Positions 1 to 6,008 of a DNA stretch of 6,653 bases are shown in pieces. The stretch is taken from NCBI GenBank assembly GCA_030695265.1, contig JAUYTA010000310.1:1-6653 (forward strand). Reading direction: 5' to 3'. The stretch is from Bacteroidota bacterium. Lineage in GTDB: Bacteria > Bacteroidota > Bacteroidia > Bacteroidales > Prolixibacteraceae. The notes beneath the pieces are model-generated. The model searched no databases. It was not told the origin of the DNA and saw only the letters and a program-made list of their open reading frames with translations. Position numbers and translations under genes: made by a program. How positions within the stretch are numbered: position 1 is the stretch's first letter; each line of letters opens with the position of its first letter.

Positions 1-104
1 ATTTATTTCTATACTACGTCATGGTTTCGTACACTAAATAATTCTTTTATTTGAAAATAGATTGGTTTCAGGAATTTTTAACAAGACTGAATTTGGTAAT
101 CTAC
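1..104. other. Non-coding stretch downstream of mrpF; no mrpG start
   Basis: I read all three minus-strand frames from the mrpF stop to the window edge. Each is closed by stops, and the only ATG (at about 22-20) runs into TAG after one codon. The GTG and TTG candidates also terminate before the edge. So mrpG, which normally follows or overlaps mrpF, does not begin here. The one structure I see is an AT-only inverted repeat (AAATAA at 36-41, TTATTT at 47-52, 5-nt loop). It is too weak, and lacks a proper U-tract, to be called a terminator. Confidence 0.7.
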
Positions 105-425
105 TCAATTATAGCGAGATGACCGAATTTGGCGGTAATAGGTTTTTTTATATAGATAACGTGCGATAATCATCGAACCAAAAACAAGGAGAAAAGAAAT
201 GGCCAAAACCACATCCAACACCATCGTATCGCGGGAATAAATCACATCGCAAAGAATTATACCTACGATGATCATCCCAATTTGGTCGAGCGCCACAATG
301 CGGTCGGGCAGGCTTGGTCCTTTAAACAAACGATACAAAGGGAACAACAGGCTCAAAGTCATAATCGACAGTGCAGTAAGTGAGGCGTTTTCAAGAAAAG
401 ATAAATTTGAACTCCAGAACATCAT
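105..425 (-). CDS. mrpF: Mrp/Mnh cation:proton antiporter subunit F (MrpF)
   Basis: Small membrane subunit of the Mrp antiporter, 106 aa. Three hydrophobic stretches are visible at about residues 14-32, 45-62 and 68-88. The family hallmark follows the first of these: GPSLPDRIVALDQIG at 36-50. A conserved-looking segment with Asp71 and 'ARYL' ends the third helix. In the complex the subunit sits in the membrane with no known catalytic activity of its own, and is needed for assembly and transport. The start ATG overlaps the mrpE stop as ATGA, so translation is coupled; a second in-frame ATG follows immediately. The protein has a basic, tyrosine-rich tail of about 15 residues after ARYL, somewhat longer than the usual ~90-aa family members. 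MrpG would be expected next but does not start in the remaining 104 nt. Confidence 0.93.
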   Translation of the reverse strand: MMFWSSNLSFLENASLTALSIMTLSLLFPLYRLFKGPSLPDRIVALDQIGMIIVGIILCDVIYSRDTMVLDVVLAISFLLVFGSMIIARYLYKKTYYRQIRSSRYN

Positions 426-805
426 ACCGTTTCCTCCGTTGTTGGGTTAATAATAACCTGTGCGTTTAAAGTCCGAATCAACATTCTTTCAATTTTATTG
501 GACGTACTTAAGAAACTGTCCCGATCAGCAAAATTCAGCAAATGCACCGAAATTGTTCGATGATCTTCCGACAGGTCGATACTGAGCGATCCGGGTGTCA
601 TACTCATTAAATTAAATAGCAGAATGATGTGCCACGGATTAGTGCTTTGGACAGCGTATTCAACCATGCCTCCATTGTCCCCGCGGTAGCCTTTCAATAC
701 AAGCCAACCAACGATCCAACCCGATTGGACTATTTTGAAGCAGAAATAGAAGAACAAAATAATCAGGTTTAAAACCTGGTACGAGTATTTGACTATCGTT
801 TTCAT
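422..805 (-). CDS. mrpE: Mrp/Mnh cation:proton antiporter subunit E (MrpE), short N-terminus
   Basis: Subunit E of the Mrp antiporter complex, 127 aa. The diagnostic motif MSMTPGSLSIDLSED lies at about residues 67-81. It is followed by the small cytoplasmic domain (ISVHLLNFADRDSF) typical of MnhE/MrpE. One clear hydrophobic segment lies at about 11-38. Family members are usually about 155-165 aa and begin with an additional hydrophobic hairpin, which is absent here. The reading frame cannot be extended, because an in-frame TAA lies four codons upstream of the ATG and the ATG overlaps the mrpD stop (ATGA, 4 nt). The tail ending in PTTEETV is slightly extended. Subunit identity is secure. Whether the short form is lineage-normal or a truncation cannot be told from this sequence alone. 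Confidence 0.92.
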   Translation of the reverse strand: MKTIVKYSYQVLNLIILFFYFCFKIVQSGWIVGWLVLKGYRGDNGGMVEYAVQSTNPWHIILLFNLMSMTPGSLSIDLSEDHRTISVHLLNFADRDSFLSTSNKIERMLIRTLNAQVIINPTTEETV

Positions 806-2286
806 CTTAGAACAAAATTAATGTACAACTCTGTATTTAGTAAATCAGAAGCAGCCATTTCGCAAAAGTTTACCACCGGACCGGCAAAAACACCCATTCC
901 TACAATGGCCAGGGCAAGAATTACTGAAGCCGAAATCATCAATCCATGTGGAATCGGTTTCGTATTTACGGGAGCATCAACTTCAGGAGGAGTATTCTTC
1001 CAGAAAACCTCGATCCAGATTTTCACCATCGAGAAGAGGGTGAAAAATCCAACAAAAAGAGCCACCAATGCTACGAAAATATGCCCACTTTCGATACCGG
1101 CTTTAATCACCAGGTATTTTCCGATGAACCCGCTCAAAGGAGGCAGGCCGGCCAGACTAAAAGCAGAGATGAAAAAGAGGACACCCCACAAAGTATTCTT
1201 TTTGAACATGTCGCCCAGTACTTTTAAATTTAATGTTTGACGTTCGCGATGAACCCAACCGGCAACAAGAAAAGCATTGGTTTTTGAGATCATGTTATGC
1301 CCAAGAAAAAATATGGCAGCCGCCAAGCCTGCAACAGTATAAAAAGCAAGGCCAATAACCACATAACCTAACTGACTAATAATGTGGAAAGACAAAATTT
1401 TCCGAAAATCATATTGAGATGATGCGCTAAACACACCAATTACCATCGATAAAATTCCGATCCACAACACCACCGGATTCCAGAAATGTGTTGAATGATA
1501 AAGGAAAAGCGTGTAAATTCGGATCAGTGAATAGATACCAACCTTGGTGAGCAATCCGGCAAAAAGAGCTGTAACTGCCGGAGGGGGCGTATGGTACGAG
1601 GCAGGTAACCAGAAGAAAAACGGGAACAATGCTCCTTTTATGGCAAAACCAACTACAATTAAAACCATGGCTGGACTTAACTGGCTCAGGACATCGCCCG
1701 ATTGGGCAATTTTCTGCGACAGATCGGCCATATTGAGGGTGCCCATTTTCCCGTACAAAATACCAATTCCGGCGACGAAGAAGAAAGATGATATAAGGTT
1801 TAAGATAAGATACTTAATGGCACCTTCGAGCTGAGCGCGCTCTCCCCCGAAACTGATCAGGATGAACGAACCCATGAGCATTACTTCGAACCAAACGTAA
1901 AGATTGAATAAGTCGCCGGCTAAAAAACTGCCGTTTACTCCCATCAAAATACCGTGGGCAAACAGAAAGTAACCATTTTTGATGCGCGCGGTATCAACCG
2001 ATTGAATGGAATAGAGGGTTACTACCGCAAATACCAATGCCGATACAAGCAGCATAAAAGCGCTGAATCGATCTGCAACCAGGGTTATTCCAAATGGAGC
2101 CGGCCATGATCCCATTTGGGTTTTTATCATACCAGCTTCAAATACTTGTGCCATCACCCAAATAGCAAATCCTAAGTTTATCAGCGAAAAAGCAAAGGAA
2201 AGCCAGGTTTTAACCTTTTTGCTTTTGATCAAAATGGCTAAAATGATGTATAAAAAAGGTATTAGTAGTAATGCCGGTAATATCAT
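802..2286 (-). CDS. mrpD: Mrp/Mnh cation:proton antiporter subunit D (MrpD)
   Basis: Antiporter-core subunit of the Mrp complex, 494 aa, a normal family length. It is a polytopic inner-membrane protein of the NuoL/M/N (proton_antipo_M) fold with about 14 hydrophobic segments. The polar residues of the proton path can be placed by motif: Glu134 in VWFEVMLMGS, Lys217 in AIKGALFPFFFWLP, Lys248 in LLTKVG, Lys335 in NMISKTNAF and Lys390 in LPPLSGFIGK. The P-rich loop SYHTPPPAVTALFAG that follows the TM7 lysine is typical of MrpD. MrpD and MrpA are the two complex-I-like antiporter subunits thought to translocate protons and, in at least one of them, Na+. The ATG overlaps the mrpC stop by 4 nt, and the TGA overlaps the mrpE start by 4 nt. 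No damage or unusual composition is seen. Confidence 0.97.
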   Translation of the reverse strand: MILPALLLIPFLYIILAILIKSKKVKTWLSFAFSLINLGFAIWVMAQVFEAGMIKTQMGSWPAPFGITLVADRFSAFMLLVSALVFAVVTLYSIQSVDTARIKNGYFLFAHGILMGVNGSFLAGDLFNLYVWFEVMLMGSFILISFGGERAQLEGAIKYLILNLISSFFFVAGIGILYGKMGTLNMADLSQKIAQSGDVLSQLSPAMVLIVVGFAIKGALFPFFFWLPASYHTPPPAVTALFAGLLTKVGIYSLIRIYTLFLYHSTHFWNPVVLWIGILSMVIGVFSASSQYDFRKILSFHIISQLGYVVIGLAFYTVAGLAAAIFFLGHNMISKTNAFLVAGWVHRERQTLNLKVLGDMFKKNTLWGVLFFISAFSLAGLPPLSGFIGKYLVIKAGIESGHIFVALVALFVGFFTLFSMVKIWIEVFWKNTPPEVDAPVNTKPIPHGLMISASVILALAIVGMGVFAGPVVNFCEMAASDLLNTELYINFVLR

Positions 2287-2636
2287 TTTCGATCGGTTTT
2301 ACTGAGTTGATCCAGGTCGTGCGTCCCGGTTTCTTCGAAATAACGATACTTTAGTGCAAGGATATAGGCTGCAATGCCCAACCCAATAACAATAGCTGTA
2401 AGAATTAATGCCTGAGGCAACGGATCGCTGATAACTGCGGGGTCAATGGTTTCTGCTCCTTCAGGAATAAAAGCGGCTCCGCTTCGCTTGATACCCCCGG
2501 CCAAAAAAATGATCAGGTTGGTTGCATTGCCCAATACGAACACACCTAAAATTACTTTTACGATACTTCTCCTGAGCAGCAGATAGACTCCGCAGGCATA
2601 AAGCAAACCGATGAATATTGCAAATACTAGTTCCAT
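2283..2636 (-). CDS. mrpC: Mrp/Mnh cation:proton antiporter subunit C (MrpC, NuoK-like)
   Basis: Small membrane subunit homologous to NuoK of complex I, 117 aa. Three hydrophobic helices are seen at about residues 3-21, 26-46 and 74-95. The family motifs LGNATNL (35-41) and [15 protein letters not shown] (71-85) are both intact. In the complex, C lies between the antiporter-like subunits and the MrpA C-terminal region. A charged tail (about 98-117) is predicted to be cytoplasmic. The start overlaps the end of mrpB by 10 nt, with a GGAG-like element a short distance upstream inside mrpB. The stop overlaps mrpD as ATGA. Both overlaps imply coupled translation. Confidence 0.95.
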   Translation of the reverse strand: MELVFAIFIGLLYACGVYLLLRRSIVKVILGVFVLGNATNLIIFLAGGIKRSGAAFIPEGAETIDPAVISDPLPQALILTAIVIGLGIAAYILALKYRYFEETGTHDLDQLSKTDRK

Positions 2637-3052
2637 TCCAAAACCTCCATAATACTGATTACAATTGTTAAAATCATTCCTGAAACCACCAGAAATACCC
2701 CGCTATCGAATAGTAACGGAGTTCCGATATGAAGAGCGCCAAAAATTGGAAAATCACCGGGAACCCAAAGTGCGGTTAACACTTCCTTCGAAAAGAACAC
2801 GGGAAGAATGGCTGTTACCAAAACCACCAGCAAGCCTAATCCCATCCATTTCCTTGAACTTAAACCAATCATTTTCTTAACACTTCCGGCGCCAAAAATG
2901 ATGGCATAAAAAATAAAGCCGGTGGCAGCAATGATGCCGGAAATAAAACCACCTCCGGGATTATTGTGCCCTCTGAATAAAAGATATACTGAAAAGATCA
3001 GCATTACATTCAGGAAAAGCTTTACAATTTTTTCGAGTATAATATTTTTCAT
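2627..3052 (-). CDS. mrpB: Mrp/Mnh cation:proton antiporter subunit B (MrpB)
   Basis: Subunit B of the Mrp antiporter, 141 aa, with four hydrophobic segments (about 8-25, 35-54, 69-87 and 110-136). The family signature is complete: [14 protein letters not shown] at about 26-39, then [14 protein letters not shown] at about 110-123. The chosen ATG places the first helix directly at the N-terminus, as in relatives. The upstream sequence is A-rich with no clear Shine-Dalgarno, which is common in Bacteroidota. This gene is not joined to mrpA: 98 nt containing strong inverted repeats lie between them, so B-F may be produced at a different level from A. The 3' end overlaps mrpC by 10 nt. Confidence 0.95.
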   Translation of the reverse strand: MKNIILEKIVKLFLNVMLIFSVYLLFRGHNNPGGGFISGIIAATGFIFYAIIFGAGSVKKMIGLSSRKWMGLGLLVVLVTAILPVFFSKEVLTALWVPGDFPIFGALHIGTPLLFDSGVFLVVSGMILTIVISIMEVLEWN

Positions 3053-3076
3053 CTGTTTATAATTTGTTTTTTAATT

Positions 3077-3140
3077 GCCAGATGGAACTCGCCATCCGCC
3101 AGCTGGCCGATTCTCTTGTGTTCCGATTTATCGGGATGGC
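3077..3140. repeat. GC-rich nested inverted repeats in the mrpA-mrpB gap (REP-like)
   Basis: The block has several dyads: GCCAGATGG (3077-3085) against CCAT (3092-3095) and CTGGC (3103-3107); the perfect palindrome GCCAGCTGGC (3098-3107); CCGAT-TT-ATCGG (3123-3134); and an outer pair GCCATCC (3091-3097) with GGATGGC (3134-3140). It is distinctly GC-richer than the flanking sequence and is the only non-overlapping junction in the operon. It lacks a U-tract on the minus strand, so it is not a standard terminator. It may be a dispersed intergenic repeat or an mRNA-stability/processing hairpin. Copy number cannot be judged from one window. Confidence 0.6.
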
Positions 3141-3150
3141 TCGTTTCATG

Positions 3151-5523
3151 CTACAATTCTTTTTTTGATTTGGTTTTTTTAACCTTAAACCTGAACAAAC
3201 TGTAAACTCCCATTGCGGCCAGGGTTAAAACAGTAATTTCACCCAAAGTGTCCAAGGCCCTAAAGTCGACAAGTATTACATTCACAATATTGCGACCGTG
3301 TGCCATTGTCAAACTGTTTTTAATAAAATACACTGAAATGGGTTCATACAGATTGATGAAACGGGCATGGAGAACGACAAACGTAACCAAAGTGCCGATA
3401 GATAAGGAGATAATCCAGTCGCGAATTCGCGAATTGCGTGTAGAAAGTACTGCGAATTTGGGCAGGTACAATATGACCATTACAAACAGCACCATAATTA
3501 CGGTTTCTGCCAGAAACTGGGTGATAGCCAAATCGATCGCACCATACATCAGGTACAGAATTGCAACTGCATACCCGACCACGCCCATGGCCAGAATAGC
3601 CGACAATCGCGAACGGGAAAACACGGCAAAGATCACAGCCAGCGAAGCCACAACCAACAGAAGAACCAAATTAATACGAAGAGGAGTATAACCACCATCA
3701 GGCATAACAGACAAAAAATCCCAGTTCACCTGCACCACAATCAGTAGTCCTGTCACTATAAAAAAAGTCAACAGGTAAAAACGATGATAGCCATGCTGAA
3801 TAATCTGGGTTCTTTTGTAAGCTCTGTCAACATATATTTTAATTCCCTTTGCAAAAAGCGTGGGCAAATGATATTTATCGAACCAGTCGATTAACCGGCC
3901 GATATGCACATTTAACGATCTTCTGAAAATAAATACCACAATCCCTGAGACAACAGTGAAAAGGCTGAGCAGCAAAACATCGTTAAAGCCATGCCACAAT
4001 GATAAATTGACATCCAGCAATTGGTTTTTTGCCGCAAACAAAGCGTTGGCAATTAAAGTATCGAGCATACCAGGCATCAGACCCAACACCAGGCCAGCCA
4101 AAGCCAGGACAATCGGACCGCCCAAAAAATACCACGGAAAATCTTTCTCCCTATACTTTACCTTTATAGGATCTCTTTTCCCAAAAGGACTAAAAACTTC
4201 AGTAAAAATGGTTATTGAAATGGCCACCATCATAATATTGGCTCCTACTCCCAATGGTAAAAGAAGCCACGACATGCCGGGCAATTGAATCTGTGCATCG
4301 TACACCAGTTCCTTTCCGATAAACCCAAGCATTGGAGGCAGTCCTGCCATTGAAATCAATGCAAGAACGGCGGCAATGGAGGTAAAAGGCAGCGGTTTAA
4401 AAAGTTTTGACAGTAAATAAATATCGCGGGTACCTGTACTTTTATCAACAATTCCGGCTACCATAAACAAGCCGCCTTTGTACAGCCCGTGCACAATAAA
4501 AAACACCAGCGCTGCTTTCATCGACTGCGGAGTATCTATACCGATCAATAAAACCATTGTACCCAATGCACTGATCGTTGTAAATGCCAGAATGCGTTTC
4601 AAATCCCGCTGTCCCATCGAAAAAAAAGCGCCTAAAAACATGGTGATCACCCCCGTCAACATGAGCATGTATTTCCATTCCATGGTTCCGCCAACAACCG
4701 GATGGATGCGCATCAGAAGAAAAACACCTGCGTTTACCATCGTTGCCGAATGGAGGTAGGCACTAACCGGGGTGGGCGCCTGCATAGCGCCAGGCAACCA
4801 AAAATGGAAAGGAAACTGCGCCGATTTGGTAAGTACGGCCAGCAGGAGTAAAACAAAAATTAAACAATATTTAGGATGATCGCCCAGATGTATTCCACGT
4901 TCAATAAGTACACTGATTTCATAAGTTCCGGCTACCTGACCAATCATAATAACCGCGAACAACAGGCACAAACCGCCCAAACCAGTTATAAGCAACGATT
5001 GCAGAGCAGCCTGCCGCGACTTCGCCAAATGGTGGTCGAAACCGATAAGCAGAAAGGAAGTAACACTGGTTAGTTCCCAGAAAATAAACAAAACCAGCAA
5101 GTTGTCGGAAAAGACCAAACCAATCATTGACGCCATAAAAAGCATCAGATAGGAAAAAAAATGTCCTTGCCGTTCGTATTTCGACATGTACCAGGCCGCA
5201 TACAACAAGATGAAAAAACCGATACCGCTGATCAGTAATCCAAAAACCAGGCTTAAACCATCAATGCGGAAACTGAAATTAATTTCAGGCAACAAGCTCC
5301 ATGACGAAGGTAAAAGATACAATGATTCGGGAGTCAATCCCGCCAAAGCAGAGAATAACACGATCAAAATAGTCAAAGGGATCAGCGAAAGGAAGAGACC
5401 CAATTTCGCCTTCAGAATAGGATAAAGCAGCGGTACTATGAGCCCGGCTATAAATAAAAAACCAATAAGCTGGGGTAAATATTTAATCATTTTGCTTTTT
5501 TTGTTCACCGATGGATATTCCAT
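3151..5523 (-). CDS. mrpA: Mrp/Mnh cation:proton antiporter subunit A (MrpA, long form)
   Basis: Largest subunit of the Mrp antiporter, 790 aa from the ATG used here. Residues about 75-440 form the NuoL-like antiporter core. Polar residues can be placed by motif: Glu150 in FWELTSVTSF, Lys233 in VLTKSAQFPFHFWLP, Lys349 in HGLYKGGLF and Lys404 in LPPMLGFIGKEL. A DUF4040 (MrpB-like) segment follows at about 620-690 with YGAIDLAITQFLAETV. The C-terminal MBH domain at about 700-780 carries VDFRALDTLGEITVL. This is the full-length group-1 architecture and all expected parts are intact. The start is uncertain. ATG at 5523-5521 has AAGGA about 15 nt upstream, which is rather far; ATG at 5490-5488 has an A-rich leader and would start just before the first helix. 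The C-terminus is lysine-rich. This is the first gene of the operon, divergent from the DUF433 gene. Confidence 0.95.
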   Translation of the reverse strand: MEYPSVNKKSKMIKYLPQLIGFLFIAGLIVPLLYPILKAKLGLFLSLIPLTILIVLFSALAGLTPESLYLLPSSWSLLPEINFSFRIDGLSLVFGLLISGIGFFILLYAAWYMSKYERQGHFFSYLMLFMASMIGLVFSDNLLVLFIFWELTSVTSFLLIGFDHHLAKSRQAALQSLLITGLGGLCLLFAVIMIGQVAGTYEISVLIERGIHLGDHPKYCLIFVLLLLAVLTKSAQFPFHFWLPGAMQAPTPVSAYLHSATMVNAGVFLLMRIHPVVGGTMEWKYMLMLTGVITMFLGAFFSMGQRDLKRILAFTTISALGTMVLLIGIDTPQSMKAALVFFIVHGLYKGGLFMVAGIVDKSTGTRDIYLLSKLFKPLPFTSIAAVLALISMAGLPPMLGFIGKELVYDAQIQLPGMSWLLLPLGVGANIMMVAISITIFTEVFSPFGKRDPIKVKYREKDFPWYFLGGPIVLALAGLVLGLMPGMLDTLIANALFAAKNQLLDVNLSLWHGFNDVLLLSLFTVVSGIVVFIFRRSLNVHIGRLIDWFDKYHLPTLFAKGIKIYVDRAYKRTQIIQHGYHRFYLLTFFIVTGLLIVVQVNWDFLSVMPDGGYTPLRINLVLLLVVASLAVIFAVFSRSRLSAILAMGVVGYAVAILYLMYGAIDLAITQFLAETVIMVLFVMVILYLPKFAVLSTRNSRIRDWIISLSIGTLVTFVVLHARFINLYEPISVYFIKNSLTMAHGRNIVNVILVDFRALDTLGEITVLTLAAMGVYSLFRFKVKKTKSKKEL

Positions 5524-5633
5524 CAATACTCGCTTACATCCTTTGGTGATATTAACCCCATCCGGGAATGATGGTTCAAAAAATTCTTCCGATTGGCAAT
5601 TTTACCACTTTTTTCTTCAACTTTTCCTATTTT

Positions 5634-5670
5634 TCCTGAAGTTTGCACCGCATTTTCAGGATTTTTTTTT
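5634..5670 (+). terminator. Stem-loop plus T9 tract, plus-strand terminator-like, no gene to end
   Basis: TCCTGAA (5634-5640) pairs perfectly with TTCAGGA (5655-5661). Inside the loop TGC (5644-5646) can pair with GCA (5650-5652) around ACC. Nine T residues follow at once (5662-5670), as in an intrinsic terminator read on the plus strand. No plus-strand gene lies upstream in the window, since the opposite strand is mrpA. On the minus strand the stem is preceded by A residues, so it would not terminate mrpA transcripts, but it may lie in the mrpA 5' leader. Possible roles are blocking antisense transcription into the next gene or being a relic. Confidence 0.45.
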
Positions 5671-5690
5671 GTCGTGCATCCCCGACAAGG

Positions 5691-5720
5691 ATTGCAAATT
5701 ACCTAAAATGTTTACTTTTG
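5691..5720 (+). promoter_or_regulatory. Bacteroidota-type promoter for the DUF433 gene
   Basis: TACTTTTG at 5713-5720 matches the Bacteroidota -7 consensus TAnnTTTG. ATTG at 5691-5694 supplies a -33 TTG with 18 nt between the elements, close to the usual 19-21. Transcription would begin at about 5724-5727, giving a leader of only about 10 nt. The Shine-Dalgarno-like AAGGA (5725-5729, 6 nt before the ATG) would therefore sit at the extreme 5' end. I found no equally clear promoter reading toward mrpA. Confidence 0.6.
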
Positions 5721-5735
5721 TAAAAAGGATACGAT

Positions 5736-5960
5736 ATGACTGAATATAAAAATATCATAAAAAGGAATCCAAATAAACGATTTGGGAAACCATGTGTAAG
5801 AGATACCAGAATAACAGTTTATGATGTACTTGGCTGGTTGGCAGCTGGGATGGATTTCAATGAAATTATTTTCGATTTTCCGGAGTTAACTATTGAAGAT
5901 ATAAAAGCTTGCCTGGCCTATGCTGCTGATAAAGAACACAAACTGCTTCATGCATCATGA
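5736..5960 (+). CDS. DUF433 family antitoxin-like protein (VapB45-like)
   Basis: A 74-aa soluble protein that spans the whole DUF433 domain (PF04255). The core motif FGKPCVRDTRITVYDVL (about 16-32) is followed by the helical part, with LAAGMDFNEII and FPELTIEDIKACLAYAADKE. The second half resembles a small helix-turn-helix region. Family members are typically antitoxins encoded directly before a DUF5615 PIN-like ribonuclease toxin, usually with overlapping ATGA. They are thought to neutralise the toxin and repress their own operon. Here the gene looks intact, with AAGGA 6 nt before the ATG and a good promoter. The expected toxin is absent: only a 9-codon ORF begins at the overlapping ATGA. 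The protein may thus be an orphan antitoxin or may act with a toxin elsewhere. The family call is firm and the function is inferred. Confidence 0.9.
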   Translation: MTEYKNIIKRNPNKRFGKPCVRDTRITVYDVLGWLAAGMDFNEIIFDFPELTIEDIKACLAYAADKEHKLLHAS

Positions 5961-5986
5961 AAATCGTTTTGCATGCCTGGAATTAG
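5957..5986 (+). pseudogene. Possible remnant of the DUF5615 PIN-like toxin start
   Basis: An ATG overlapping the DUF433 stop (ATGA at 5957-5960) opens a 9-codon frame encoding MKIVLHAWN, then TAG. DUF5615 toxins commonly start at exactly this kind of overlap with MKxLLDENL-like residues, so MKIVL is compatible with a surviving first strand followed by loss of the rest. The sequence is too short to prove homology. The frame could be chance, with the ATGA overlap as the best argument. Confidence 0.4.
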
Positions 5987-5990
5987 AATA

Positions 5991-6008
5991 GTAAAGTACT
6001 TTCTTTAC
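5991..6008. other. Small AT-rich inverted repeat between convergent genes
   Basis: GTAAAG (5991-5996) and CTTTAC (6003-6008) form a perfect 6-bp stem with a 6-nt loop. It overlaps the stop codon of the minus-strand isomerase pseudogene and lies 30 nt after the DUF433 stop. Its position fits a shared convergent terminator, but the stem is AT-rich and neither strand shows a proper U-tract. Confidence 0.25.

Noticed and set aside
821..1240. Plus-strand open frames of 93-139 codons opposite mrpD
   Set aside because: They are antisense to a well-conserved mrpD, show low-complexity Lys/Thr/Pro-rich translations with no family resemblance, and lack a promoter.
3123..3134. CCGATTTATCGG read as a stand-alone terminator after mrpA
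   Set aside because: The loop would be only 2 nt and no U-tract follows on the minus strand; it is better described as part of the repeat block.
3248..3691. 147-codon plus-strand open frame opposite the 3' part of mrpA
   Set aside because: It is a mirror of the DUF4040/MBH coding sequence; its composition is that expected of an antisense frame and no recognisable domain is present.
4445..4678. 77-codon minus-strand frame inside mrpA
   Set aside because: It is an alternative frame of the strongly conserved antiporter core, with His/Gly/Tyr-rich shadow composition.
105..5523. The operon as a complex I (nuo) or formate hydrogenlyase-type cluster
   Set aside because: MrpA and MrpD resemble NuoL/M/N, but the DUF4040 and MBH domains in MrpA, plus clear B, C, E and F subunits and no redox subunits, identify it as Mrp.
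5669..5688. Dyad TTGTCG / CGACAA as a possible terminator or operator
   Set aside because: The T-tract precedes the stem on the plus strand and A residues follow it on the minus strand, so it is not a terminator. A 6-bp dyad alone is too little for an operator call.
5438..5743. 101-codon plus-strand frame across the mrpA start and the intergenic region
   Set aside because: It overlaps the mrpA 5' end, the terminator-like T-tract and the DUF433 promoter, and its translation is low-complexity Phe/Leu from poly-T runs.
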